A DNA stretch of 64,000 bases. Origin: Cellulomonas taurus. Lineage in GTDB: Bacteria; Actinomycetota; Actinomycetes; Actinomycetales; Cellulomonadaceae. The position numbers were made by a program, and so were the translations under genes. Positions 7,712 through 15,369 of the stretch are shown one piece after another. The notes beneath the pieces are model-generated. The model made no database searches. It had not been told where the DNA came from and worked only from the letters and a program-made list of their open reading frames with translations. Where the stretch lies: the NCBI RefSeq assembly GCF_012931845.1, contig NZ_CP051884.1:1364001-1428000 (forward strand), given 5' to 3'. Position 1 is the stretch's first letter, and the number at the start of each line of letters is the position of its first letter.

Positions 7712-10039
7712 ATGATGATCACGCGTATCGAGTGGATCAAGGACACGGGCGTGCTCCGGGACTTCCGGTGGACGAGCGGCACGAAGGACTTCGGCCAGGT
7801 CAACGTGGTCTACGGAGGCAACGGTTCCGGAAAGACCTCGGTCGCCGGCTTGTTCCGGCGAGCGGTTGACGACCCGGCCGCACGGGCGCTGGTGTCGCTC
7901 CGCGTTAAGTCCAGCGGCAGCGAGCGATCGACCGACGGCGAAAGCGATCCCGTCTTCACCGATGTCTGTGTGTTCGGTCGCGATTTCGTCGAGCAGAACC
8001 ACGACTTCCGCAGCGCGACGCCGAGCATGCCCGCCGTGCTGACCGTCGGAAGGCGTGCGGTCGAAGCAGAGCGCGAGCTCGAGGACCTGAAGTCGGCGCT
8101 GCCTGGCCTCGAGGGGGCCCATAGAGGCGCGAAGGACGTGCTGAAGCGGGCTGAGGAAAGCCGGGAGCGCGCGTTCCGATCTCTGTCGCAGGCCGTGGTG
8201 GCTGATCTCGCGAAGGCTGGTGGGATGTGGCAGTCGGCCTCGCGGTATACCCGTCGTGTCGCCGAAGACCGCTTCGAGAGGCATCAGGGGACGTCTGTCG
8301 AGCTGAGCACGGCGGAATTGCAGGAGGCAAAGGCGCAGGTAGTGGGGTCCGCGCGTGACCGTGTGAAGTGTCCGTCTTCTGTGCCGGGCCTGCGTGCGGG
8401 ACTGGGCGCCGAGCTCGAGGTCGCACTCAGTGCGACGCCGGTCACTCTCGTGCTGGACTCTCTGCAGCGCAACCCGGCGGCGACGCAATGGGTCGACACC
8501 GGTCGCGCCTTGCACGCGGAGACCGACTCATGCATCTACTGCGGGTCGGCGCTGACGCCCGACCGGCGAGCTGACATCGAGGCGCACTTCTCCGACGAAG
8601 TCGCGGCCCTCGATCGCAGGCTCGCTCGACTCGACGTTGAGTTGGCGCGGGTACAGCTCGAAGCCTCGAACCTGGTCCTTCCGCACCGTGCAGAGTTCTA
8701 CTCCGACCTCCAGGACAAGTACGACATGGTCGCCGGGGAGCTCGTTAAAGAGGGTGAGGCGTTGTCGTCTTACGTGACTGCCCTGCGCGCCGGCGTCGCC
8801 GCGAAGCGGGCGAACGTCTTGGCTCCGGTCGTCGTGCGAACCGTGGCCCCGCTGAGCCCTGACGCAGCCGGTGTCCTCGCCCTGATCGAGGAGCACAACG
8901 TCAGGGTGGACGATCACGTCGCCGCCGTGGACCGGGCCGCGCTACGGGTGGAGCAGCACCACTTCGCGCGCACCCGCGGTGACATCCTCGATCGCCGCGC
9001 CGAGCTCGAGGCTGCGGTGGCCGCTGAGGACCAGTCGAGGACGAAGTTCGATTCTGCTGCCGCTCGGATCGCTGTCCTGTCCGAGGTCGAGGGCGACCCA
9101 GCGCCGTCTGCGTCTGTACTGACCGACGAAGTCGCCCGCCTGCTCGGCCGTCGGGAGCTGGCGTTCGGTGCAAGTGGGGACGGTCGGTACTGGGTGACGC
9201 GCGTGGACGGTAGTCCAGCGTGCGGTCTGAGCGAAGGAGAGCGCACGGCGATCACGCTCGTGCACTTCTTGGAGATGCTCGCCCGCCGCGAGAAGGCAGC
9301 ACAGGCGCCGATCGTGTTCATCGACGACCCGGTCTCGAGTCTGGATAGCAACGTCTTCGTCGGCGCATCGACCGCGATCTGGGCGCAGTGCGTCGTCAAC
9401 GGTCTCGCCTCGCAGGTCTTCCTCCTCACGCACGATTTTGAGCTGTTCCGGCAGTGGCAGATCCAGATGGACGGCGCGAAGCACGGGCTCGAGGGCATCG
9501 GCATCTATGAACTGCGCGCCCGCTACGTCGCCGCGGGGTCTGCAACGGCGCGGCGCTGCACGGAACTGGTGACCTGGGACGCCCCGACGAAGCGTGGTCG
9601 GCCCGTATTCCTCACCGCCTACCATCAGGCCTTCAGCGTTCTCGTGGATGCGCACCGAGGTCTGGTCGAAAACGACACGCTCGAGAACCGCATCAACGCT
9701 CAGCTCTTGCTACCGAACGTGTTGCGCCGGCTCCTGGAGACCTTCCTCGCCTTCAAGGTCCCGCACCTCATCGGGGACTTCAGCAACGCGATGCGGATCT
9801 GCATGGACGGGCTCGAGACTGAGGGCCGCGAGAAGGTCCAGCCCATCCGGGTTCACCTGACCCGCTTTGCGCACCAGTACTCGCACTCGGAGTCGCCCGA
9901 CATTTCCCGCGTCATCTCGCCCGACGAGGTCGGTGCCACGATCTCGCAAGCTCTTGCGTTCATGCAGCTGCTCGACCCGCCGCACTTCGAAGGGCTGTGC
10001 ACGATGACAGGGCGTTCCCCGGTGCTCGATCAGGCGTAG
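7712..10039 (+). CDS. RloC-like AAA_13 ATPase with zinc hook and HEPN-like C-terminus
   Basis: 775 residues from ATG 7712, after GAGG at 7699-7702; ATG 7715 is also possible. It has an ABC/SMC-type ATPase split by coiled coils: Walker A GGNGSGKTS (K41), signature LSEGERTAI (S507-E510), Walker B PIVFIDDPVSSLDSN (residues 533-547). Between the coils sits CIYCGSAL, a CxxC zinc hook at C274/C277. After the ATPase, R672-x3-E676 and RFAHQYSH (R718-x6-H725) recall the R/E/H residues of PrrC/RloC anticodon nucleases and the Rx4-6H motif of HEPN RNases. RloC proteins cleave tRNA anticodon loops on DNA damage or phage attack. No hsd genes adjoin it. The ATPase class is secure; nuclease activity is inferred. 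Confidence 0.8.
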   Translation: MMITRIEWIKDTGVLRDFRWTSGTKDFGQVNVVYGGNGSGKTSVAGLFRRAVDDPAARALVSLRVKSSGSERSTDGESDPVFTDVCVFGRDFVEQNHDFRSATPSMPAVLTVGRRAVEAERELEDLKSALPGLEGAHRGAKDVLKRAEESRERAFRSLSQAVVADLAKAGGMWQSASRYTRRVAEDRFERHQGTSVELSTAELQEAKAQVVGSARDRVKCPSSVPGLRAGLGAELEVALSATPVTLVLDSLQRNPAATQWVDTGRALHAETDSCIYCGSALTPDRRADIEAHFSDEVAALDRRLARLDVELARVQLEASNLVLPHRAEFYSDLQDKYDMVAGELVKEGEALSSYVTALRAGVAAKRANVLAPVVVRTVAPLSPDAAGVLALIEEHNVRVDDHVAAVDRAALRVEQHHFARTRGDILDRRAELEAAVAAEDQSRTKFDSAAARIAVLSEVEGDPAPSASVLTDEVARLLGRRELAFGASGDGRYWVTRVDGSPACGLSEGERTAITLVHFLEMLARREKAAQAPIVFIDDPVSSLDSNVFVGASTAIWAQCVVNGLASQVFLLTHDFELFRQWQIQMDGAKHGLEGIGIYELRARYVAAGSATARRCTELVTWDAPTKRGRPVFLTAYHQAFSVLVDAHRGLVENDTLENRINAQLLLPNVLRRLLETFLAFKVPHLIGDFSNAMRICMDGLETEGREKVQPIRVHLTRFAHQYSHSESPDISRVISPDEVGATISQALAFMQLLDPPHFEGLCTMTGRSPVLDQA

Positions 10040-10123
10040 CCCGTGACCCCGTACGGAGCGTCTTCCGGGCGAGGGCGTGAATCCGAACAGTCGGCTGCCG
10101 CTTGATGCGCCGCGATCGGAGGC

Positions 10124-10590
10124 GTGTTCGCGCGCAAAAAGAAGCCAGTGGCGGTCGTCACCGACGAGGATAAGGCGACGGCCGCGATCCGGTCGTGGGC
10201 GACTGGCATGTCCGCTCGGACATTGTGGCCGGACCAAGCCGAGCCGTGGGTGCTCAAGACCAGGCGGGCACGTCGCTCCTTGTGCCGCACCACAGTCGTG
10301 TTCCCGCACCCGATGTCCCTGACCGACGCGCAGGCCGCGACGCGCTGGGAGGTGCGGGGGCGCGGGTCGCGGCGGCGGAGCAGGCGTCGTCGGGCAACTT
10401 CAGCAACTGGTTCGCGACCTTGATGGCCGGTGTTGTCTGCGGTGGTGCCTGGTCGAGTGTCATCGCGACTGTCGATCGGTCGGGAGGCTGGCTCAAGTTC
10501 GTCGGGGCGATGATCGCGTGCGGCATCGTCATCGGGCTGCTGACCATCCTTTTGCTGGCTGCGCCTGGGCGCACCCTCATCCGGCTCTGA
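10124..10590 (+). pseudogene. Frameshifted small membrane protein gene
   Basis: A frame from GTG 10124 (MFARKKKPVAVVTDEDKA) reads to about 10360, then loses sense; the frame one base over continues with VAAAEQASSGNFSNWFATLM and two clear membrane segments (about 10414-10470 and 10494-10560) to TGA 10590. The shift coincides with a run of five G at 10356-10360. Together they would encode roughly 155 residues: a soluble N-terminus and two C-terminal helices. It may be a broken gene or a sequencing slip. No family recognised. The ribosome site at 10118-10122 is only 1 nt from the GTG, so the start is doubtful. Confidence 0.35.
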
Positions 10591-10872
10591 GCGGGCTCCG
10601 ATGTGGCAGGCCCGGGCGGACGCGTACGCGCGACGACGAACGGACCTCGAGTGCGTCCGCAGGTCCAGACGCGACGTGCTCCCGGTGGGAGGGAGCCCGT
10701 CTACGCGGCGGCTTTCAGTCGTGCGCGACGCCGTTACTGCGTCCGGCTCATCGTCGTGGACACACCGGCGGTGATGACGTCATCTCGGGCCTCGTCCCAA
10801 CAAGCGCACGTCGCAATGTCAGACCATTGCGGCACGATCGTTCCGTCCCCGACTCGGGAGGAGGTGATCGTG

Positions 10873-10983
10873 ATGAAGAAGCCGTCGAAGGCCGCGCTGT
10901 CGAAGGCCGGCCGGACGCTCGCGTCGGACAGCTCGAGCAAGTCGTCGAAGTCGAAGGCAGGGTCGACGCTCGGCAAGGGCTGA
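10873..10983 (+). CDS. 36-residue Lys/Ser-rich repeat protein
   Basis: The ATG at 10873 follows AGGAGGTGATC at 10859-10869, a complete complement to the 16S anti-Shine-Dalgarno sequence and the strongest ribosome site in the window. The peptide MKKPSKAALSKAGRTLASD then SSSKSSKSKAGSTLGKG consists of two degenerate copies of an (S/A)KAxxSKAG(R/S)TL-like unit. I recall similar tiny conserved proteins with paired KA..AG..L repeats near defence and stress genes, but I cannot name a family. It is very basic and would be cytoplasmic or nucleic-acid-binding. Coding is supported by the ribosome site and repeat, not by length. Confidence 0.6.
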   Translation: MKKPSKAALSKAGRTLASDSSSKSSKSKAGSTLGKG

Positions 10984-11238
10984 CGCAGGCGCGTCCGCAG
11001 CCGCCGAAACCGAGCGCATCCGACGGTGGCTGCGGACGTGCTCCTCGCGAACGCGCGGCGGCGCTGGTGACGATCGCGCCCCGGACACGCACGAGCGGCG
11101 CCGTATCCGCTGACTGACGATCGCATCCGCGATCGGACGGTCGCCGTCGTCGACGAGTCGCCGACGCACTCGCAGTCCAGGTAACAGCAGCACCCCGTTC
11201 GTGGCGTGCTCGCCCGGGCGCGGGTGTCCGATGGGACC

Positions 11239-11385
11239 ATGCGAGGAGCGATCATCCACGGAACCAACGACGTGCGCTTCGAGGAGCGCCCCGACCCGGT
11301 CGTCGTCGAGCCGACCGACGCCGTCATCCGCGCGGTCGCCGCGTGCTTGTGCGGCTCCGACCTGCGAGCTCCGTTCGCTCGCTGA
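11239..11385 (+). pseudogene. Zinc alcohol dehydrogenase, N-terminal fragment
   Basis: ATG 11239 opens MRGAIIHGTNDVRFEERPD, followed by DAVIRAVAACLCGSDLR, the N-terminal barrel of a zinc-dependent MDR alcohol dehydrogenase including the catalytic zinc Cys in CGSD. The frame ends after 48 residues at TGA 11383-11385, where a full enzyme has about 350. The downstream DNA carries no more of it, so it is a truncated remnant, probably the joint of a deletion or recombination in the island. Confidence 0.7.
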
Positions 11386-11476
11386 CATGTGGTGGTGTCC
11401 CGACGTCGCCAGTCTGCTCGTGCTCGACGGGCCCCGGCAAGCCACGGCGTTCACTCGACGACTGGCGTTGCGTGCG

Positions 11477-12145
11477 CTAGCTGCGGTTGCGGGGACGGCG
11501 CCACCCGGCGGCGGCGGTGTCCGCGACGATCTTCGGCGCGGGGAGCTGCTGTTCCTCGAGAGTCACGTCGCGAGTGGACCAGCCGGCCAAACGGTTGTAC
11601 CTCGCCACTCGCACAGTCATCGGGTCGAGCTTGGTGAAGCCGCGTGCCGCGCGCCCTTCGAACCACACGTCGCTGATCCCTTCGGGCAGGGCGAGCGCGT
11701 TGATTCGCTCGACGGGACCGTTCTCGTACGTGTCCGAAAGCCTGGCGTAGTACTCGTGGTCGTAGACCGTGCGGGCAACCAAGAAGAGGTGTCGCTCGTC
11801 GGCGTCGACTGCGTTGAGCTTCGCCACGTTGGCAGCGGCCCACGGTTCGGCCAGCTGTAGCGACAGGTACTCCGCCAGCCGGTTGTGGTGACGCTCGACC
11901 GACCCTGTCTCGAGCGACTGCTCGCCTTTCCTCTCAGCGGTTGCGAAAGCGCGCATCTGCTCCTCGGCGGGAGGTCCGGTGATCTCAACCACTCCGGACC
12001 GCCCATCGTGCGTCCAACGCCCGTCCACGTTGCCGTCCACCTGGTTGGAGTCGGCCAGGAAGATCCGGATCCCGAGTACGTCCTCCAAGATCAAGAAGGC
12101 GATCTCCTCTGAGCGGTCCGCCTGCTTGCCCATCGGGTTGTTCAA
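11477..12145 (-). CDS. Unrecognised protein in the island
   Basis: 222 residues if started at TTG 12145, which has GGAGG five nt upstream; ATG 12133 (MGKQADRSEEIAF) is the alternative. The sequence is soluble and mixed in composition with no membrane segment: ILEDVLGIRIFLADSNQVDGNVD near the start, a basic HHNRLAEYLSLQLAEPWAA segment in the middle, HLFLVARTVYD, and ISDVWFEGRAARGFTKLD. Its alternating D/E-rich strands and conserved-looking WxH blocks suggest a nuclease-like or sensor fold, but no motif is diagnostic. It is convergent with the ADH fragment and divergent from the Abi_C-like gene. Confidence 0.6.
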   Translation of the reverse strand: MNNPMGKQADRSEEIAFLILEDVLGIRIFLADSNQVDGNVDGRWTHDGRSGVVEITGPPAEEQMRAFATAERKGEQSLETGSVERHHNRLAEYLSLQLAEPWAAANVAKLNAVDADERHLFLVARTVYDHEYYARLSDTYENGPVERINALALPEGISDVWFEGRAARGFTKLDPMTVRVARYNRLAGWSTRDVTLEEQQLPAPKIVADTAAAGWRRPRNRS

Positions 12146-12336
12146 GCTTGCCTCCAATCGGACCGTGCCAGGACTGCCACACTCCAGCCGCTCAACCGCT
12201 TGCCTGAGCGCGGCTCGCGCGTTCCCCCGGACGAAGTCGTCCAGCGCGGTATCAGTTCTGGTTCTGACCGCCAGGCAACACCTAGCCTCAGACGTGCCAG
12301 GCCATCTACCACAAGCCTACTCATGCGAGGATTGCG

Positions 12337-13353
12337 ATGGACTTGTTCGATCTCCGCAGACCGGACCATCTCGACGACGCGGGCTGGGAAGCGGTGCAGA
12401 TCGCGCAGCGGCGACTCAAGAACGCCTGGGAGCTGGACGACCTGCCGGAGGTGATCGGGAAGGCGAAGGAACTCGTGGAGACGGTCGCGAAGGTGGTCGT
12501 CGCAGCGACGCAGGAGCCCCTCGCTGACGGGGCTGATTTCGTGACCACGGTGAAGCGAGCGCAACGAGCGATCGACCGTGTGCCGGCACCCGACGTCAGC
12601 GGAAGCGAGGATGTCCGTGCGATCGCCCAAGGGGCACAGACGATCGTGACCCGGATCGCGCCAATACGGAACTCGCATGGCACCGGGCACGGACACGCGC
12701 GCGTTCCGGATGTCGTGGACGAGATGGCAACGATCACCCTCGAGGCGGCTCTTCTGTGGACCCGGTGGGCTCTGCGCCGACTCGGACATGTACTCGCGGA
12801 CTACCCGAACGACCTCATCGAAGCGGTCAACTCCGCGAGCTCCCTCAAGACGCTCCAGTCGAAATTCGATGCAGCAGTGCTTTCACAGCAACCGAGCGAT
12901 GTGCAGCAGCGAGTTGGGGTGGCGTTCGGCCAGCAAGTCAGCGGTGGGTACGGCAACGCGCGCAAGGTGGGCATCGACCCGGTCATCGACTCAGGGGACG
13001 AGTCGTTCCCCGTCGAGTACCGGGTGGGCTTGCTCAAGGGGATGCTGATGACCGGCGGAGGGCACATCGGCTTGACGGTCTGGCGGGTCCCACAGTTCGC
13101 TGGCCTGCTCGTGTCTCTGCCACATGCTCGCGCGAACGACGTGCTGGGTCAGTTGAGCGCCGAAGCGAGTGAAGCGACTTGGATCCAGACGTGGCGCGGA
13201 TCGACTCCGGTAAACCGCCATGAGGTCGTGGATGCACTCCGCGCCGAGGCGGAAGGTGTCCCCGCGGAGATCTCGCAGGGGTTTGGCGTGTTCTGCGACG
13301 CGCTATCGGCAGTCATCGACGAGGCAGAGTCGACTGCGGACGCCTCAAGCTAA
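12337..13353 (+). CDS. Abi_C-like abortive infection candidate
   Basis: 338 residues from ATG 12337 with GCGAGG 5 nt upstream. Residues 109-119 read PIRNSHGTGHG, which matches the RNxxGxxHG signature of the abortive infection C-terminal (Abi_C) domain; R111-x6-H118 also fits the Rx4-6H motif of HEPN ribonucleases. A long helix follows (VVDEMATITLEAALLWTRWAL). The N-terminal 100 residues are helical and the C-terminal 150 residues (GGGHIGLTVWRVPQFAGLL and beyond) are unlike any domain I know. Other Abi_C proteins place the motif near the C-terminus, so the long tail is unusual. Function is inferred as RNA-targeting phage defence; regulation not visible. Confidence 0.6.
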   Translation: MDLFDLRRPDHLDDAGWEAVQIAQRRLKNAWELDDLPEVIGKAKELVETVAKVVVAATQEPLADGADFVTTVKRAQRAIDRVPAPDVSGSEDVRAIAQGAQTIVTRIAPIRNSHGTGHGHARVPDVVDEMATITLEAALLWTRWALRRLGHVLADYPNDLIEAVNSASSLKTLQSKFDAAVLSQQPSDVQQRVGVAFGQQVSGGYGNARKVGIDPVIDSGDESFPVEYRVGLLKGMLMTGGGHIGLTVWRVPQFAGLLVSLPHARANDVLGQLSAEASEATWIQTWRGSTPVNRHEVVDALRAEAEGVPAEISQGFGVFCDALSAVIDEAESTADASS

Positions 13354-13460
13354 CGTGTCACCCCAGACCGACGAAGTGGAACTTCAAAGATGGGTGAGTG
13401 AGGTCAGAGAAGATCTCACAAGGGGCTCGCGAGAGTCGCGCGAGGCGGAGGGAGGACCGG

Positions 13461-14029
13461 GTGCCGGTGGATTGGGGCGACCTACTGGGGGCCATGGCGG
13501 GTGGTCTGGTCGCCGCAGGAGCTGGTTGGGTGCAGTCTCGATTTGCGCGCGCCGACCGTCGGCAAGAATTCGCCGTCGAGGTGAAGGAACGTCGAGCCGA
13601 CGACGCATGGGGCTGATCGCACGATCGTGCACGAGAGATCGCCGCCGACCTAGAGACGATCCGTCGTCTTACCGTGCGATCCAGTCGCATCAGCATGATG
13701 TTCTCACCGACAAAGCAAGCCGATCGAAAGGCGTAGACGACGCCCTCGATCACATCCGAGAAGCGAGCATCTACCTTCCGAATCCGACCCGCGGCAGGAT
13801 CGAGCGGGCACTCCTGCTCATGTCACGTCTCGACGAGCTGGGCGGCACCGGACACATCACCGAATGGCCGCGATCCGCAGGGCGGGTCGTGCTCGACGGT
13901 GCACGGCGGGACCTCGGCCACTACCTACGACAAGAACCTGCCGGCCGCGTCAGCGACAAGATCGCCGGCTACCTGAACGCTCTGGAGATGCGCGAGGCGG
14001 GGATCGTGAGGAGATCCAGCGGCAATTAG
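13461..14029 (+). pseudogene. Decayed membrane-anchored protein gene
   Basis: GTG 13461, with GGAGGACCGG just upstream, opens VPVDWGDLLGAMAGGLVAAGAGW (one membrane helix) then a basic SRFARADRRQEFAVEVKERR helix. The frame meets TGA at 13614-13616 but the same frame resumes with REIAADLETIRRL; at about 13700 it must shift to a second frame giving KGVDDALDHIREASIYLPN through to TAG 14027-14029. One nonsense codon plus one frameshift make a single ~185-residue protein with an N-terminal anchor and a soluble helical domain. No family recognised. Confidence 0.55.
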
Positions 14030-14146
14030 CGGAAGAGCCGGACGACCCCGGCTCTCGGGTGACTAGCACTCCGATGGGAGTCGAGCCGGCTGGCGCTCGT
14101 GCCGCATCGCCACCGAATCCCGACGCCTGATGTCAGGCTGTACGCC

Positions 14147-14770
14147 GTGGAAGCCTCAGAGATCATCGCCTTAGTCGTCCCCTCGGTGTCGGATCGCTCG
14201 GCACTGCTGCGTTCTCGCAGGCGAAGGACCGACGGTCCGCGCACGGAGCGGTTGTCGGCGCCCTGCATGAGACTGAGCGATGCAGGTGGGCTGGCTCGAA
14301 AGAAGGGGTTCGACGATGCCGCCCGTGAGCTCGCCACGGCGGCTCTGATTGCCAGGGTCCCGCGTCGCGGGATCAGCGACTACCTCGCCCTTGCCCGTAC
14401 TGCGGCTTGGGAAAGTCGCGCAGACTGGGATGAGAGTGGCGGACACGACGAGTTCGCGGGCGGGATCACAGCGGCGCACAACGAGGCCGTGATGTCGGCG
14501 TTCTCCATTGCGATCGAGCTTGTGTGGCGACGATGGCTATACCAAGCTGTCGCCGCTCGCAAGCGGCGCTACCTGGCCGCGGAGAAGCCGCTCACTCTGC
14601 AGAGAGCATCGAACGGGTGTTCGAACAGGGATGTCGGTGGTCCTACGCCGACGAAACCGGGGGCCGAAGGCGTGAAGTCGACAGCGTGTGGACCGATCGT
14701 CGGACGAGCGCGAGGAAGCCGTCCAGTTCGCCGCGGTCTCGGCGGACACCCTGCTCGTCGACGACGATGA
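14147..14770 (+). CDS. Unrecognised protein, C-terminus running into integrase remnant
   Basis: 207 residues from GTG 14147. The centre looks genuinely coding: DDAARELATAALIARVPRRGISDYLALAR, then DEFAGGITAAHNEAVMSAFSIAIELVWRRWL, which is a soluble helical region. From about 14640 the frame reads antisense to the integrase-like fragment and becomes Arg/Pro-rich, so the natural C-terminus was probably lost when the two pieces were joined. The N-terminal 40 residues are also Arg-rich. Possibly a truncated hypothetical gene; no function proposed. Confidence 0.4.
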   Translation: MEASEIIALVVPSVSDRSALLRSRRRRTDGPRTERLSAPCMRLSDAGGLARKKGFDDAARELATAALIARVPRRGISDYLALARTAAWESRADWDESGGHDEFAGGITAAHNEAVMSAFSIAIELVWRRWLYQAVAARKRRYLAAEKPLTLQRASNGCSNRDVGGPTPTKPGAEGVKSTACGPIVGRARGSRPVRRGLGGHPARRRR

Positions 14771-14849
14771 TCCGGAAGGTCGGTCGCGACGCGGTGGGCT
14801 CGTACAGGGTGACCCGACCGCTGGTGCCCGGCAGGCCGGCGCCCCGGGG
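14643..14849 (-). pseudogene. Possible integrase N-terminal (arm-binding) fragment
   Basis: On the minus strand, right after the excisionase stop, GRVTLYEPTASRPTFRIIVV then DEQGVRRDRGELDGFLALV is read until TAG at 14643-14645. The Y-E-P-T-x-x-R-P-T-F-R strand pattern resembles the N-terminal arm-type DNA-binding segment of actinobacterial tyrosine integrases. No start codon fits and no catalytic domain follows. Identity is tentative and leans on its position beside xis and attR. Confidence 0.35.
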
Positions 14850-15250
14850 TCACGACGCCACCGCCTGCGCGGCACGCAGCATGGCGATCGCGGCCCGGGC
14901 GTTGTCGTCGTTCCCGGCGTACCGCGGGAGGTGGGGCTCGGCGGCCGCGGTGGCCGCCCGTCGGCGCGCCACGGGCGCCGGGGTCGCCTGCGACGGGGTG
15001 GCGGTGGCGGCAGCGTCGACGAAGTCGAGCACCCGCTCCCGGTGCCAGTACAGCCGCGCCGCGCGGCCCTCCGAGAGCCGGACCGCGGCCGGGAAATCCG
15101 GGGTGGGCGATCAGCGAGCGGGCCGGCTCGGATCGCGACCCGGAACGCCAGGGCGACGTGCTCGACCGTCCAGATCGGGCCGGCCAGGTCGACCGGGGGC
15201 AGGGGCGTTGTGCCCGTGTGCATGCCGGGCACGGTTGGGAGCCGGGGCAT
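14850..15250 (-). pseudogene. Frameshifted excisionase/AlpA-like HTH gene
   Basis: Starting at ATG 15250, one frame gives GPIWTVEHVALAFRVAIR, a second gives SLIAHP, and a third gives FPAAVRLSEGRAARLYWHRE then RVLDFVDAA to TGA 14850-14852. Joined, they form a winged-helix Xis/AlpA protein with the usual WT..EVA ... V....I..P.FP..VRL......W....V..F pattern. Two frameshifts are needed, one at a CCCC run near 15106-15110 where one C is extra. It neighbours attR, as excisionases do. Confidence 0.55.
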
Positions 15251-15287
15251 CGCGGCAATCCCTGCACGCGGTTGTGGCAGAAAAAGT

Positions 15288-15322
15288 GGCAGCCCCGCCA
15301 CCACAAGGGTGACGGGGCTGCC
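15288..15322 (-). terminator. Present glnA terminator
   Basis: Perfect 10-bp arms GGCAGCCCCG/CGGGGCTGCC, followed on the minus strand by CACTTTTTC. It is a textbook intrinsic terminator with a U-tract and lies within the island side of attR, replacing the original hairpin at 7283-7315. Confidence 0.85.
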
Positions 15323-15369
15323 GTTCGTGCAGGTCAGGCGCTCAAGGGAGCAGCCTCGAACCCTGACTT

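Noticed and set aside
13614..13616. TGA read-through (selenocysteine or suppression)
   Set aside because: No SECIS-like hairpin, and a second frameshift in the same gene points to decay.
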